Origin: Fuerstiella sp.
Lineage (GTDB): Bacteria > Planctomycetota > Planctomycetia > Planctomycetales > Planctomycetaceae
Length of the DNA stretch: 64,000 nt
Assembly: GCA_029245955.1 (NCBI GenBank)
Contig: JAQWOH010000047.1
Coordinates: 62,001-126,000, forward strand
Reading direction: 5' to 3'
The notes below the pieces were generated by a model. The model was given only the letters and a program-made list of their open reading frames with translations, was not told where the DNA came from and did no database searches. Both the position numbers and the translations under genes were made by a program. Positions 17,984 to 28,370 of the stretch are shown here, piece by piece. Each line of letters begins with the position of its first letter. Position 1 is the first letter of the stretch.

Positions 17984-19462
17984 ATGCCACGAAACAGACT
18001 CAGTGTTGTAGTTACGTTCTTATGCTTTTTGAACGTTGCTTTCGGCAGCACAAAGCCCAATGTTCTGTTCATTGTGTGTGATGACCTGAACACTCATGTT
18101 TCGACGTCCGGCTATCCGCACATCAGTACGCCCGCCTTTGACCATCTGGCGGCTCAGGGGATGACGTTTCGTCGCGCGTATTGTCAGTACCCCGTTTGCG
18201 GCCCTTCGCGAGCATCTTTTCTGCACGGTCTTTATCCGCAGTCGACAGGCATTCTGGATAACAATTCGGATATCCGCGATGTACGCCCCGGCACTGTATC
18301 GATGCTGCAGCGATTCAAGGAGTCCGGTTACTGGACAGCAGGTGTGGGCAAGGTGTTTCACAACACACGCGCTGATCCTGGTGAAGTGGCATGGAACGAA
18401 GTGTTGCGGTTCGAGAATGATGAAATGCCGCTGGTGACACCAATCCGTGAGAAGTTCGAAGCAGAACACGGATCTGTTGCACAGGGTAAGGCTCGACGAC
18501 TGTGGCGACAGAAGTACGCCACGATCGCCACACAGACGCGTGGTCAGCAGCCCGGTTATGGCCCCAGCGGTTTGCGAGACGACCAGCACAAGGATGGCCG
18601 GAATGTCCGACAAATCGTTTCGTGGCTGGATAACGAGGTCCACGGAGAAGCCCCGTTTTTTATCGCGTGTGGCATTCAGAAACCCCACGTACCGTTTCTG
18701 GCGCCCGACAAATACTTCGACATGTATCCGTCGGCCAGTCTTAAGTTTAAGCCTGCTTCGCCGACGTTCTGGCGGCAGGCGCCCAGGATTGCGATGGTCA
18801 AACGTTATGAAGGATTCGGGTTTGAATTAGGTGTCGGAAACGATGCTCTGCGACGTGAGTACATGCAGGCTTATCACGCCTGTATTTCATTCATTGACGC
18901 TCAGATCAGTCTGCTGTTTGAGGCGTTGAAACGTACAGGGCACTGGGATGACACCATTGTTGTGCTGACTTCCGATCATGGTTACCAGCTTGGTGAACAT
19001 TTCATGTGGGGCAAAGTCACATTATTTGAGGTCTGCGACCGTGTGCCACTGCTGATTCGAGTTCCTGAAAGCTCGAATGCAGGGCAGACGAAGGCCGGAT
19101 CATCCAGCGAAGGGCTTGTGGAACTTGTCGATCTGTTTCCGACACTGACGGAATTGTGTGATGTAACCCCGCCCCGCGATCTGCAGGGCCGAAGTCTGGT
19201 GCCAATGCTTCGTGATTCAAGCGTTGCCGGAAAGCCGTATGCCTACACCGTCGTCAGTCGCGGTAAGGAACTCGGTAAGGCAGTCCGTACAAGTCGATGG
19301 CGCTACACAAAGTGGCCCGGCGGCGAAGAACTGTACGATCTGCAGAACGACCCGACTGAACAGAAAAATCTCATCGATTCATTGCAACAGGCCCGCACGG
19401 TGGGAACGATGCGCAGTCATCTTGAACAGGTTGAAGCCATAGCGTCTGCCGAAGCACGATAA
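17984..19462 (+). CDS. Secreted iduronate-2-sulfatase-like sulfatase
   Basis: 492-aa family-S1 sulfatase. Signal peptide residues 1-22. Metal-binding D33-D34 (IVCDDLN), formylglycine motif C72-G-P-S-R76, GVGKVFHN, and the later metal site TSDHGYQLGEHFMWGK are all present. The CDDLN plus CGPSR pattern is that of the iduronate-2-sulfatase-like subgroup, which desulfates glycosaminoglycan-like or algal sulfated sugars. It needs a formylglycine-generating enzyme, not seen in this window. The start at 17984 gives the signal peptide; the frame extends to 17873 inside the upstream gene. Together with the GH99-like gene it suggests sulfated polysaccharide degradation. Confidence 0.9.
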   Translation: MPRNRLSVVVTFLCFLNVAFGSTKPNVLFIVCDDLNTHVSTSGYPHISTPAFDHLAAQGMTFRRAYCQYPVCGPSRASFLHGLYPQSTGILDNNSDIRDVRPGTVSMLQRFKESGYWTAGVGKVFHNTRADPGEVAWNEVLRFENDEMPLVTPIREKFEAEHGSVAQGKARRLWRQKYATIATQTRGQQPGYGPSGLRDDQHKDGRNVRQIVSWLDNEVHGEAPFFIACGIQKPHVPFLAPDKYFDMYPSASLKFKPASPTFWRQAPRIAMVKRYEGFGFELGVGNDALRREYMQAYHACISFIDAQISLLFEALKRTGHWDDTIVVLTSDHGYQLGEHFMWGKVTLFEVCDRVPLLIRVPESSNAGQTKAGSSSEGLVELVDLFPTLTELCDVTPPRDLQGRSLVPMLRDSSVAGKPYAYTVVSRGKELGKAVRTSRWRYTKWPGGEELYDLQNDPTEQKNLIDSLQQARTVGTMRSHLEQVEAIASAEAR

Positions 19463-20026
19463 GGCTGAGGCGGTTTATCCGCCGGTGGCGAACTCAGCCG
19501 GAGACCAGGACATATGAGGAATCAGTCGCTCGACTCTTCCGGCTGTGGTTGCCGGTCTGTCATTTTCCAAGAAAAACTGAGCCGAACAGATTCTGTGCGG
19601 TAGTCCGCTCAGACCGGAATGCAAAGAAACCGTCACATACAGCGCGGCCGATTTCTCCGGCAGTCTTTTTTTATCGTCGTTTACCGGCAGTTCGCATCAG
19701 GGCCGATTTGTGCCCGGGGCGAAATGTTCTGACCGCTTTCGCATTGTGTCGCTGGCCGGTAAGGGGGGGGATGGGAAACGTCTTTCGGGCGGTTGATCAG
19801 GGCACATGGTTGCCCTGATCAATCAATATCCAGAATGCGGGTCAAGTCTGACATGTGGGGCGAGAAGAGTCCCGGGGCCCACGACATTCCATCCATTACT
19901 CGATCGAATACGAATTGCACGTCAACGGCCTCATGTCGTGGTATTCATGCGATAGCCGGACAGGCTTCGTGATTCTGCCTGGCGATGAACGCTCCGACGA
20001 ATTTTTCAACTCACATTCGGCTCCGT
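19463..20026. other. Intergenic region between convergent genes
   Basis: 564 bases between the iduronate-2-sulfatase-like gene and the leftward spermidine-synthase-like gene. It contains an isolated G8 run at 19763-19770 and the perfect inverted repeat listed separately. Short frames here have no domain or signal and were not called. Confidence 0.5.
19793..19822. terminator. Perfect 12-bp inverted repeat between convergent genes
   Basis: TTGATCAGGGCA (19793-19804), six-base spacer, then its exact reverse complement (19811-19822). It lacks a T tract on either strand, so it is at best an atypical bidirectional terminator; a protein-binding palindrome is the alternative. Confidence 0.45.
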
Positions 20027-22681
20027 TCAGAACGAAAGGATCTGCCACAGGCCTGAGTAGTCGTCGGTCCAGCGTACCACACGGTCCGTTTCGTCCCATT
20101 CGCTGTCGGCCTCCTGAATCGCCGGAGAATTCGCGAATTTGTCACTGGACGACAGCAGAACCCATGTGGATGTGAATACGCCGGTTGAGTCATCATCGTC
20201 GTTTTCGATGCGAACAGCGTGCCAGCCGAGGTGTTCGGCCATGCCGCGGGTGACAGGATCGAGTTCCAGGAAACGATTGGATATATGAATCGCCAGCACT
20301 CCGCCGGGCCGCAGTTGCTCACGGTAGATTTCTGCACATTCTGTCGTCAGCAGGTGGACCGGAATTGCGTCGCTGCTGAATGCGTCGATTGCCAGAACGT
20401 CGAACTGCTGACTTTGGCCTGTTGCCAGTTCGCGTTCCATAACGATTCTTGCATCGCCGATGACGACTTCCGTTTCGGCGTCTGAATCACTCAGATACGT
20501 GAAGTACATCGCCGACAGATCGCGGACGTGAGAATTGATGTCGTAGAACCGGAAGTACTCATCGCTCTGTCCGTATGCGGCGATTGTGCCCGTGCCGAGT
20601 CCCACGACGCCGACTCGCAAAGCGTGCTGATCCAGGTCTTCAGCCAGTTTTCGGCAAAGTTCAATGGCGATCCCAATGCCGCTTTCCTGTCCATAATACG
20701 TTGTTGGCTGCGTTTTCCAGTATACGTCCAGATACTGAAAGCCGTGTCGAATCTGTCCGTGCAACAGTGAGATGCGGCCAGGCATTCCGTATTCATCCGA
20801 GTCGTCTTCTTCGTCCGCCGTCACCCGCAGTACTCCATAAAAATTCCGCGATGTATGCACCACATCGACGTCTTCTTCCGCCACGATTTCCTGTAGCCGA
20901 TGACCGAGCAGGGAGATAAGAGCGATGGACGGAAGCCACAGCCAGAATCCCAGGGACCGCTGTTGTGGTCCACGGAAATACTGTACGGCGAACTCCAATG
21001 CCAACGCTGTACAGATGCTCACGCAGAAGGCACTGGCCTGCCATGACGCAACCGTTTCTGAATACCAGAGCGCACTGACCCAGAGCACCACGATGCCGAA
21101 TTGTGCACATTGCAGGACGTAACTTCTGAATGTCTCCTGCAGTTTATGTGTTACGTAAAGCAACCCAACAGCAACAATGGCTGGAAGAAATACTCCCGCA
21201 GCCGCATCGACCTGCTCGGCATGCAGCATGTCACCGGGGAAACGCCAGCGTGCGTATCCGATAAGCCATGCGCACTGCGTCAACGATGTGACTGTCCAGA
21301 CTGTGGCGACGGTGCGTGTACGTTTTTCAAAAGCGGCTGTGAGTGCCAGTCCGGCCGTCTGAATCAGCAGGTAAATGCCAAAGTAAACCGTACGATCGAT
21401 TTCCTTAAGTGACCCTGATGTTGGCACCAAATACCATGCAGTCACGGCGAGCACCTGGACGCTTGTCGCCAGCGCCCACAGCCAGAAGGTCGACGACTGA
21501 GACTGCCTCCACACCCGCTGGACGTACCAGGCAGTTAAGGCGATCACACACGTCGCGAACAGACCCGCGTGGTATTCATAATATCCTGAAAACAACTGTG
21601 GAGCGGCTACTGCCACGAACGCTCCGCCCAGAGCACCACCTGCCGAAACCAGCAGGTAGAACAGCGTAAGGTGTTTTGGATCCGGTCGAGTACGCACCAG
21701 TTCTCCATGGCAGATCATGCAGCATGTGAACAGCACGACCGAGAAAATTGCAACCTGATCTGCAATTTCCATACTCGGCCCCTCGTATAAGGCGTAGCAC
21801 GCCATTGGACAGCAGCCCAGCAGCAGCAGGCCAAATACGCGACGGTCGTACCAGTGAGGACTGTCGAAACAGATGATGAAAGACAGCAGATACAGTCCCA
21901 GTGGCAGGACCCACAGAAAGGGGACTGTGGCCACATCGATACACAGTTGATTGGTTGTGGCCAGCAGCATCGTGGAACCGCAGGCCGCAAGTGCCAGCCA
22001 CAACAGCATTCGCCCCCCACCAGGAGCTGCCACGGCGACGCCTGGCTGATTCGTCTGTTCAGAGACCGTTACTGTCGTGTCGGCCAACGGATCAGGAATG
22101 CTGTGTCGCAGCAGCCGAATGGCGCACCAGACGGCAAGGCCAACGTAGACGGCGTAGACCAATGACCACGAAAATACCTGGTGCCGCAGCTTAAGCCATG
22201 GTTCAAACACCAGCGGGTAACTGATAAGGGCCAGTAATGACCCTACGTTGGACAGCGCATACAGACGATACGGAGAACGCCCCGGAGACGTCTGGCTGAA
22301 CCACCGCTGCATCAGCGGACCAGTGGACGCCAGCATGAAATACGGACCGCCGACAGTGGCCAGCAGCAGAAGAAGAATCTGCAGCATCGGCGACTGATCG
22401 CCAATCGGTTTCCACGATTCGGACGGAGCGATCGGCAGAAACAGCACTGACAAAGCCAGCAGACAAAGATGCGTCCCCACTTGAGCCCGACGGCTGAGCC
22501 GCGAGGAAAGCAGATGCGAATACAGATACCCACCCAGCAGTACGATCTGGAAAAACAGCATACAGCTGGTCCAGATGGACGGTCCGCCGCCGAACCACGG
22601 CAGAATATAGCGACCGATCAGTGGCTGTACCTGAAACAGCAAGAAGGCGCTGACAAAGATTGTGAGAGCATAACGCAGCAT
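20027..22681 (-). CDS. Membrane protein with C-terminal spermidine-synthase-like methyltransferase-fold domain
   Basis: 884-aa protein. Residues 1 to about 580 contain many hydrophobic helices (roughly 14) in an MFS-like arrangement. The C-terminal third is a spermidine synthase-like Rossmann domain: RVGVVGLGTGTIAAYG near residue 690, FYDINSHV, EVVIGDAR, FDVLAIDAFSSDAIPVHLLT and GVLAIHISNR. Such fused proteins are widespread in planctomycetes and proteobacteria; their product is usually undetermined, and polyamine synthesis should not be assumed. The start ATG at 22681 is preceded by a purine-rich AAAGGG. No neighbours suggest a pathway. Confidence 0.85.
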   Translation of the reverse strand: MLRYALTIFVSAFLLFQVQPLIGRYILPWFGGGPSIWTSCMLFFQIVLLGGYLYSHLLSSRLSRRAQVGTHLCLLALSVLFLPIAPSESWKPIGDQSPMLQILLLLLATVGGPYFMLASTGPLMQRWFSQTSPGRSPYRLYALSNVGSLLALISYPLVFEPWLKLRHQVFSWSLVYAVYVGLAVWCAIRLLRHSIPDPLADTTVTVSEQTNQPGVAVAAPGGGRMLLWLALAACGSTMLLATTNQLCIDVATVPFLWVLPLGLYLLSFIICFDSPHWYDRRVFGLLLLGCCPMACYALYEGPSMEIADQVAIFSVVLFTCCMICHGELVRTRPDPKHLTLFYLLVSAGGALGGAFVAVAAPQLFSGYYEYHAGLFATCVIALTAWYVQRVWRQSQSSTFWLWALATSVQVLAVTAWYLVPTSGSLKEIDRTVYFGIYLLIQTAGLALTAAFEKRTRTVATVWTVTSLTQCAWLIGYARWRFPGDMLHAEQVDAAAGVFLPAIVAVGLLYVTHKLQETFRSYVLQCAQFGIVVLWVSALWYSETVASWQASAFCVSICTALALEFAVQYFRGPQQRSLGFWLWLPSIALISLLGHRLQEIVAEEDVDVVHTSRNFYGVLRVTADEEDDSDEYGMPGRISLLHGQIRHGFQYLDVYWKTQPTTYYGQESGIGIAIELCRKLAEDLDQHALRVGVVGLGTGTIAAYGQSDEYFRFYDINSHVRDLSAMYFTYLSDSDAETEVVIGDARIVMERELATGQSQQFDVLAIDAFSSDAIPVHLLTTECAEIYREQLRPGGVLAIHISNRFLELDPVTRGMAEHLGWHAVRIENDDDDSTGVFTSTWVLLSSSDKFANSPAIQEADSEWDETDRVVRWTDDYSGLWQILSF

Positions 22682-23131
22682 GGAGACCCTTTCGAAAGGA
22701 AGTCATCACTTTACTGCACAGCTGCACAAAAAGAAGTTGCACAACGTGCAGGCAGCGCACTGGCGGGACCGCATCGCTGTATTTCAACAATAAAATTGTG
22801 TTCCGATCATTTCGTCAGTTCAGCATTCATTTTCGATTCATGCTTCAGGGCGCATCAAGGACTTGCCTCGTAATTGTCCGCTGGCGACTTTGGCGACCAA
22901 AGCTTCCCTGTTCGCAACAGGCCTGCTGCAAAGTTGATCAGAAAAATTTCGATGCCTGGACAGGATCAATGCTCGGGCGGTCGCTGCGTTTTACCGAGTT
23001 CACGCAGTTCTTCAGGAACCGCTGGCTGCAGGCATCTCAGACATTGATTTCGAACATTCTGAACGCTCGCGCTCCGGAAAGATGGTTCAGCTCGCCGGGA
23101 TCTTTTGCCATCCGAGCAGCGAATCCGTTGG
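22682..23131. other. Gene-free stretch upstream of the membrane SpeE-like gene
   Basis: 450 bases without a convincing gene. It should hold the leftward promoter for the 884-aa protein. The right-hand part may include further eroded sequence of the broken methyltransferase, whose open frame stops at 23132. Confidence 0.4.
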
Positions 23132-23769
23132 CTAAATATTCTGCACCCGCCCGCGGCAAGAGGTTTCGAAACACGTCTTTCCCGGTATCCGTTCAATGTC
23201 GATCACCATCAGTGTCCGACCAGGCTGCAACGCTCGTCGGACAGATGCCAGTGTCGACTGTGGATACTCAAGGTGGCGACACGTATCGCAGATAAAGGCG
23301 ATGTCCACTGAATTCGGCGGCAGGCTGACGCCGCGCTCCGAGCACAGCACGCTGGTGATATTCGGGACTTCCTTGGCAATTGCTCTTTGATTAGTGTGAT
23401 TCAGAAACCGAGGAGAAATGTCGACTGCATACACCCCACCTCAGTACCGACCGCCGACGCGAACAAACGACTGTAGAACCCGGTACCGGCGCCGAGATCC
23501 GCCACCGTCATGCCCGGTCGAATATCGCAGATATCGAGTACTCGTTCATGATCTGTATAAATTTTGCGGCTTTCGATCTCGAAACGTCCATGCCGTTCGG
23601 TTACATCCATCCTCGGGTCAATGAAACGGCTGTTGACCCCCGGACGTATATTTCGTTCGCCTGTTTGTGCTCGTTTGACGAAGTCCATCGCCTTTGCCTC
23701 GTAAGCGGGTTTTGAGAGGCCGACCTTCCTTGCTGTCTTTGACAGCAGCGCCAATCGACAGTTGGCCAT
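23132..23769 (-). pseudogene. Frameshifted SAM methyltransferase gene
   Basis: Two overlapping leftward frames form one methyltransferase. The first (from 23769) carries the family N-terminus RNIRPGVNSRFIDPRMDV, RFEIESRKIY and SAM motif VADLGAGTGFYSRLFA. It then runs into a stop after losing frame at about 23434-23445. The second frame (to 23132) continues with VYAVDISPRFLNH, LPPNSVDIAFICDTC, STLASVRRALQPG and VIDIERIPGK. After that the expected C-terminus is not recognisable, so the 3' end is also damaged. The match is to a secreted or periplasmic-type methyltransferase family. One indel could be a sequencing error, but the degraded tail argues for real decay. Confidence 0.75.
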
Positions 23770-24227
23770 TCATTACGCGATGAGCGAGCCAGATTGCCCC
23801 AGCGCGATCTGGTAACGCGAATTCTGAACCCGGCAAACTTGTCTGCAGTCAATCTGAAAAACGAAACATCCAGACCGGTCCGGAAGATGACGGTGATGCT
23901 CGGGCTGGAAGTTGCGACGTGTTCTGAAATCGCGGACGAAAAGTTTCAGTGTGTCGTGGCGAACAGTATGGTTGAGTTTAGTTGACACTTCGTGGAAGAA
24001 GGAAACAGATGATGCCCGGCCGCTTCACGCCAACCTGGCCATTCGGGGCAGATTTCAGACGAGAACACGTTGCGACTCGTTGTTGCAGTTGGATGTTTGT
24101 GGTAGCCTGAATCGACCGCACGAATGCTTCGAGCGGGTTGCATTATGCACTCAGTCCTGGCCGCGCGCGACCACTCCTGTTCCAAGGCCAGCCTCAACAC
24201 CGAACTGTCCCCCGTTGAGACGCTTCC
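23770..24227. other. Intergenic region upstream of the PSD1 gene
   Basis: 458 bases. Short frames on both strands have no recognisable domain. It must contain the rightward promoter for the large PSD1/DUF1501 pair, but no convincing hexamer pair was found. Confidence 0.4.
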
Positions 24228-27200
24228 ATGCTGACTCGTAACGTCTTAAGCGTTGCTCTATTGGGCACGTGGACCCTGGTGTCGCTGCAAACCAGCGAGG
24301 CTGCCGACCCGTCGGCAGCTCAGATTGAATTCTTTGAGACTCGTATTCGGCCAGTACTTGTGGATCAGTGTTACGAGTGCCACAACTCGGCGATGACGGC
24401 GGAAGGCGAGCTGGCGATCGATGAACGCGCCGCGACGCTAAAAGGCGGTAGTGGAGGTGTGATCATTATTCCCGGTGTTCCGTCGAAGAGTCGATTGCTG
24501 GCAATCCTGCGACACGAGGTCGATGGGCTGAAAATGCCTGCAGGCGGCGCGAAACTCAGCAATCTGGTGATCGCGGACTTCGAGAAATGGATCAGGATGG
24601 GGGCTCCTGATCCACGCAACAAGGCTCCGACAGCGGAGGAACTGACCGAAGCAACGTCGTGGGAATCAGTTTTCGAAGAGCGAAAGAAGTGGTGGAGTCT
24701 ACAACCGGTGCGGCGTGTCGAACTTCCCGCCGTGAAGAATACCCGGTGGTCGGAACACCCTGTCGATCGGTTCGTACTGGCGCGACTGGAAGAACATGGA
24801 CTGCAACCGGCAGCTCGGGCGGACAAACGTACGCTGCTGCGTCGCGCCGCTCTGTCCTTGACGGGATTGCCGCCGACGCCGAACGAAATACAGGCGTTCA
24901 CGGCGGATAAGTCGCCGCAGGCGTTTGACGCGGTTGTTGATCGGCTGCTGGATTCGCCCCGGTTTGGCGAACGCTGGGCGCGACACTGGATGGATCTGGT
25001 GCGGTACTGTGAATCGCACGGTAGCCAGGGTGACCCGGAATTACCGAACGCGTACCGGTATCGTGACTATCTGATCCGGGCCTTCAACTCCGATGTTCCG
25101 TACGACCAGTTGGTGCGTGAACATATCGCTGGCGATCTGTTGCCTCAACCTCGGTGGAATACTTTTGAGAAGATCAACGAGTCGGCGATCGGGCCGGCGC
25201 ATCTGCGAATGGTCGAGCTGGGCTTTGTCCCGGTCGATGCTCTGGGAGATCAGGTGAAAGTGGTTGACAATCAGATTGATGTTTATTCAAAGGCATTTCT
25301 GGGACTGACGGCGTCGTGTGCGCGTTGCCACAACCATAAGTTCGACGCTATCAGTCAGGATGATTTTTATGCTTTGTATGGGATCTTCGTAAGCAGTCGA
25401 CCGGGACAGGTGCTGATTGATGCACCGGACCGGCTCAACAGGAATCGCGACGAATTGTGGCGACTCAAGCAATCGATCCGCGATGGACTGGCCACGGCCT
25501 GGCTGGCTGCGGCGGCAACGTTGCCGGATCAGCTCAGGAAGCAGTCGCGACGGGAGTCGCAGATAGTTGATCTAACCGCTCGATTAGCCATGCTGCGCGA
25601 TGACATTGCAGCTATCGAAGATCCAGCGCGTGCGATCGTACTGCAGAATCGTGGTCAGGGGGGGAACGGTTCGCTTCCGACTCCCGATTCGCGCTGGAGC
25701 TTTGAAGGTGACGTCCGTGACAGTGTCGGAAAGCACCACGGTGATTTGCTCGGTGGTGCGGTCATTCGCAACGGGCGCCTAATCCTGGATGGTGTTGCCG
25801 CGAACATGCGGACAGTTCCGATCGACCGGGACATTCACGAAAAAACGCTGGAAGCCTGGGTCACGCTGGCCAGCCTTGATCAGCGCGGCGGCGGAGTGAT
25901 AGGGCTCGACACTCCGGAAGGACGATTCTTCGATTCGATCGTCTTTGGTGAGTTGAATCCTCAGCACTGGATGGCCGGCAGTGACTTCTTCAACCGCTCG
26001 CAGGATCCGGGGGGGCCGGCAGAAACGGCTCAGTTCGGCGAGCTTATCCATATTGCGATCGTGTACGCGAAGGATAATTCGATCACCCTGTATCGCAACG
26101 GACAGCGGTACGGCATGACCTACAGAAAGGGGACACTGCGTCCTTTTCTGAAGGGGCAGTCGCGATTCCTGTTCGGGCAGCGATTGTCCGACATCAATCC
26201 CCCGCTCGCAGGCGAAGTGGACGAGGCCCGCGCCTACCTGCGAGCGCTTACCGCAGACGAAGTGGCCGCCTCGTTTCATGCGGGACCGGAGGGCGTGACG
26301 GCTGCAGAACTTGCAACGGTGCTGAGTACCAAGGAACGCGAACAACTGACGGCACTGACAGCAGAGCAGAGTCGTGCGCACCAGCAACTGAACGCTCTGG
26401 AACCGGCAGGGGGTGATCCCTGGATCGCCGCAGCGACGGACGCACGGACCGACAACGCGAATCCTTTGTACGTCTGGTGTCAATTGGCCACAGATCGGCC
26501 TGCTCTGTCGGCAGAAGTTCTGCGCGAGCGCTGGACAGAACTCGCGGACTACTGGCATTCCGAAATGAAGGCACGGCACGAATTCAATCGTTCGCAGTTC
26601 ACGACCCTGTGGGACTTATGCGGAGAGCAACAGCAGGAATGGTTTCCGTCTGGTACGGGATTGAGTTCGACGGGTTCTGCGCAGCCGGACCAGGCCACTG
26701 GATCACGGCGAACGACTCCAAACGGCGGATTTAATATCGAAGTCGTCGGTGACCGTGTGGTACGAGGTATTCATCCGGCCGGCATTTTCACGCACGGTGT
26801 CAGCAGCCGACACACCGGTGTTCTGTTGTCGCCGCGGTTCTTGGTTCAGACCAACAGCATCAGTGTGCGGGCACTGGGACAGAACAGTATGGTGCGGCTG
26901 GTGATCGAAAACTATCCCATCGGCAACGGCGGCATCTATCCGGCCACACGGCTCGGCCGTGATGAACTCGGCTGGCTGCGGCTGGATACGGCCTACCGCA
27001 AAGGTTCTCACGCGCACTTCGAGTTCATTACAGATTCGACGGAACGGGCGTTTTTCGGAGCTGCTCAGATCGTGGCCAGCGATCAGAGCGAACTGCCGCG
27101 CGAGACCACGTTGCCGATCGCCAGCATGTTACAGGCCGGCGTTCCGGCTTCCATCGACGAACTGGGGCTGCGTTATGCGGAGCATCTGCAGAACGCCGTT

Positions 27201-28370
27201 CGCGCATGGCAGGCCGGTTCGTTGAATGACAACGACACCGAATTTCTCGACTTCTTCGTGCGTCGCGACCTGCTTCCGACGACGCTGGTGGCGCTGCCTG
27301 AACTGCGTGAACTTGTCGAACGCTACCGGCAACTGGAGCGCGAAATTCCGGTTCCGAGACGCGCACCGGGTGTGCTTGAGGCGTCAGCGTTTGACCAGCC
27401 GCTGCTGGAACGCGGGCAACACACCCGCCCCGGTCAGCCGGTTCCGCGTCGCGGGTTGTCGCTTTTCGGCGTCACTCCGTTTACGACTTCGCACAGCGGG
27501 CGATTGCAATTGGCCGAACAGACGGCGTCAGCGCAGAACTCGCTGACAGCACGAGTGATGGTGAATCGTCTGTGGCAACACCTGTTCGGGAAGGGGATTG
27601 TCGGCACGGTCGACAATTTCGGACGGGTGGGAGACGAGCCGACACATCCCGAGTTGCTGGATTATCTCGCTGCGCGATTTGTACGTGACGAGAAGTGGTC
27701 AATAAAAAGCATGCTGCGAGTGCTTATGACTTCACAGACGTGGCAGCAGGTCTCGGTTGTCTCGGAAGTTGCTCGGGAAGTCGACGTGAACAACGACTGG
27801 TTGTCGCACATGCCTGTGCGCCGTCTTGAGGCGGAGGCGATTCGGGACGCGATACTGGCCACGTCGGGGCAGTTGGACCTTACGATGTATGGCCCGGGAG
27901 TCGACGTTTACTACGTTGACAAGACTGAAGGAGGCGGCCCGAAGGGACCTCTTGACGGTGGCCGCCGCCGAAGCATTTATCAACGGATTCGTCGAAACGC
28001 GGCTAACCCGTTCCTGGAAGTCTTTGATGCTCCCAGGCCATCGACCACACGCGGCAGGCGAGATGTCACCAACGTGCCCGCACAGTCGCTGACAATGCTC
28101 AATGATCCGTTCGTGATTGAACAGGCCGCCCGGTGGTCGGTGTCCCTCATTGCAGAGGGCGCAACCAGTGAACAGCGGATTAAACGCATGTTCGCCCTGG
28201 CATTCGGACGTGAACCAGACGCCGACGAATTGCAGGCTTCCGTCGGCTACCTTGCAGAACTTGCCGACGCACACAGCGTCGCGGTGGCCGATATGTCCGG
28301 AAACGCCGCCATCTGGCAGGACTTTGCACAGTCGCTCTTTTGCCTTAAGGAGTTCGTTTATGTCCGCTGA
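24228..28370 (+). CDS. PSD1-type protein: planctomycete cytochrome c-like, DUF1549, LamG, DUF1553
   Basis: 1380-aa exported protein. Signal peptide residues 1-26. The planctomycete cytochrome c-type domain has C48-Y-E-C51-H52. DUF1549 spans about 150-400, with a second haem-like motif C364-A-R-C367-H368. A LamG/concanavalin-like domain lies at about 488-690 ([18 protein letters not shown] to [12 protein letters not shown]). DUF1553 fills about 1080-1375 ([49 protein letters not shown]-type segment, MLNDPFV). This family is strongly expanded in Planctomycetota and is inferred to take part in extracellular polymer degradation or redox chemistry; the biochemical role is unproven. It overlaps the next gene by 11 bases. 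Confidence 0.92.
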   Translation: MLTRNVLSVALLGTWTLVSLQTSEAADPSAAQIEFFETRIRPVLVDQCYECHNSAMTAEGELAIDERAATLKGGSGGVIIIPGVPSKSRLLAILRHEVDGLKMPAGGAKLSNLVIADFEKWIRMGAPDPRNKAPTAEELTEATSWESVFEERKKWWSLQPVRRVELPAVKNTRWSEHPVDRFVLARLEEHGLQPAARADKRTLLRRAALSLTGLPPTPNEIQAFTADKSPQAFDAVVDRLLDSPRFGERWARHWMDLVRYCESHGSQGDPELPNAYRYRDYLIRAFNSDVPYDQLVREHIAGDLLPQPRWNTFEKINESAIGPAHLRMVELGFVPVDALGDQVKVVDNQIDVYSKAFLGLTASCARCHNHKFDAISQDDFYALYGIFVSSRPGQVLIDAPDRLNRNRDELWRLKQSIRDGLATAWLAAAATLPDQLRKQSRRESQIVDLTARLAMLRDDIAAIEDPARAIVLQNRGQGGNGSLPTPDSRWSFEGDVRDSVGKHHGDLLGGAVIRNGRLILDGVAANMRTVPIDRDIHEKTLEAWVTLASLDQRGGGVIGLDTPEGRFFDSIVFGELNPQHWMAGSDFFNRSQDPGGPAETAQFGELIHIAIVYAKDNSITLYRNGQRYGMTYRKGTLRPFLKGQSRFLFGQRLSDINPPLAGEVDEARAYLRALTADEVAASFHAGPEGVTAAELATVLSTKEREQLTALTAEQSRAHQQLNALEPAGGDPWIAAATDARTDNANPLYVWCQLATDRPALSAEVLRERWTELADYWHSEMKARHEFNRSQFTTLWDLCGEQQQEWFPSGTGLSSTGSAQPDQATGSRRTTPNGGFNIEVVGDRVVRGIHPAGIFTHGVSSRHTGVLLSPRFLVQTNSISVRALGQNSMVRLVIENYPIGNGGIYPATRLGRDELGWLRLDTAYRKGSHAHFEFITDSTERAFFGAAQIVASDQSELPRETTLPIASMLQAGVPASIDELGLRYAEHLQNAVRAWQAGSLNDNDTEFLDFFVRRDLLPTTLVALPELRELVERYRQLEREIPVPRRAPGVLEASAFDQPLLERGQHTRPGQPVPRRGLSLFGVTPFTTSHSGRLQLAEQTASAQNSLTARVMVNRLWQHLFGKGIVGTVDNFGRVGDEPTHPELLDYLAARFVRDEKWSIKSMLRVLMTSQTWQQVSVVSEVAREVDVNNDWLSHMPVRRLEAEAIRDAILATSGQLDLTMYGPGVDVYYVDKTEGGGPKGPLDGGRRRSIYQRIRRNAANPFLEVFDAPRPSTTRGRRDVTNVPAQSLTMLNDPFVIEQAARWSVSLIAEGATSEQRIKRMFALAFGREPDADELQASVGYLAELADAHSVAVADMSGNAAIWQDFAQSLFCLKEFVYVR

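Noticed and set aside
20027-22681. True spermidine synthase linked to the agmatine pathway
   Set aside because: The C-terminal fold matches, but the large membrane domain and 8-kb distance from aguA/aguB give no support for polyamine synthesis.
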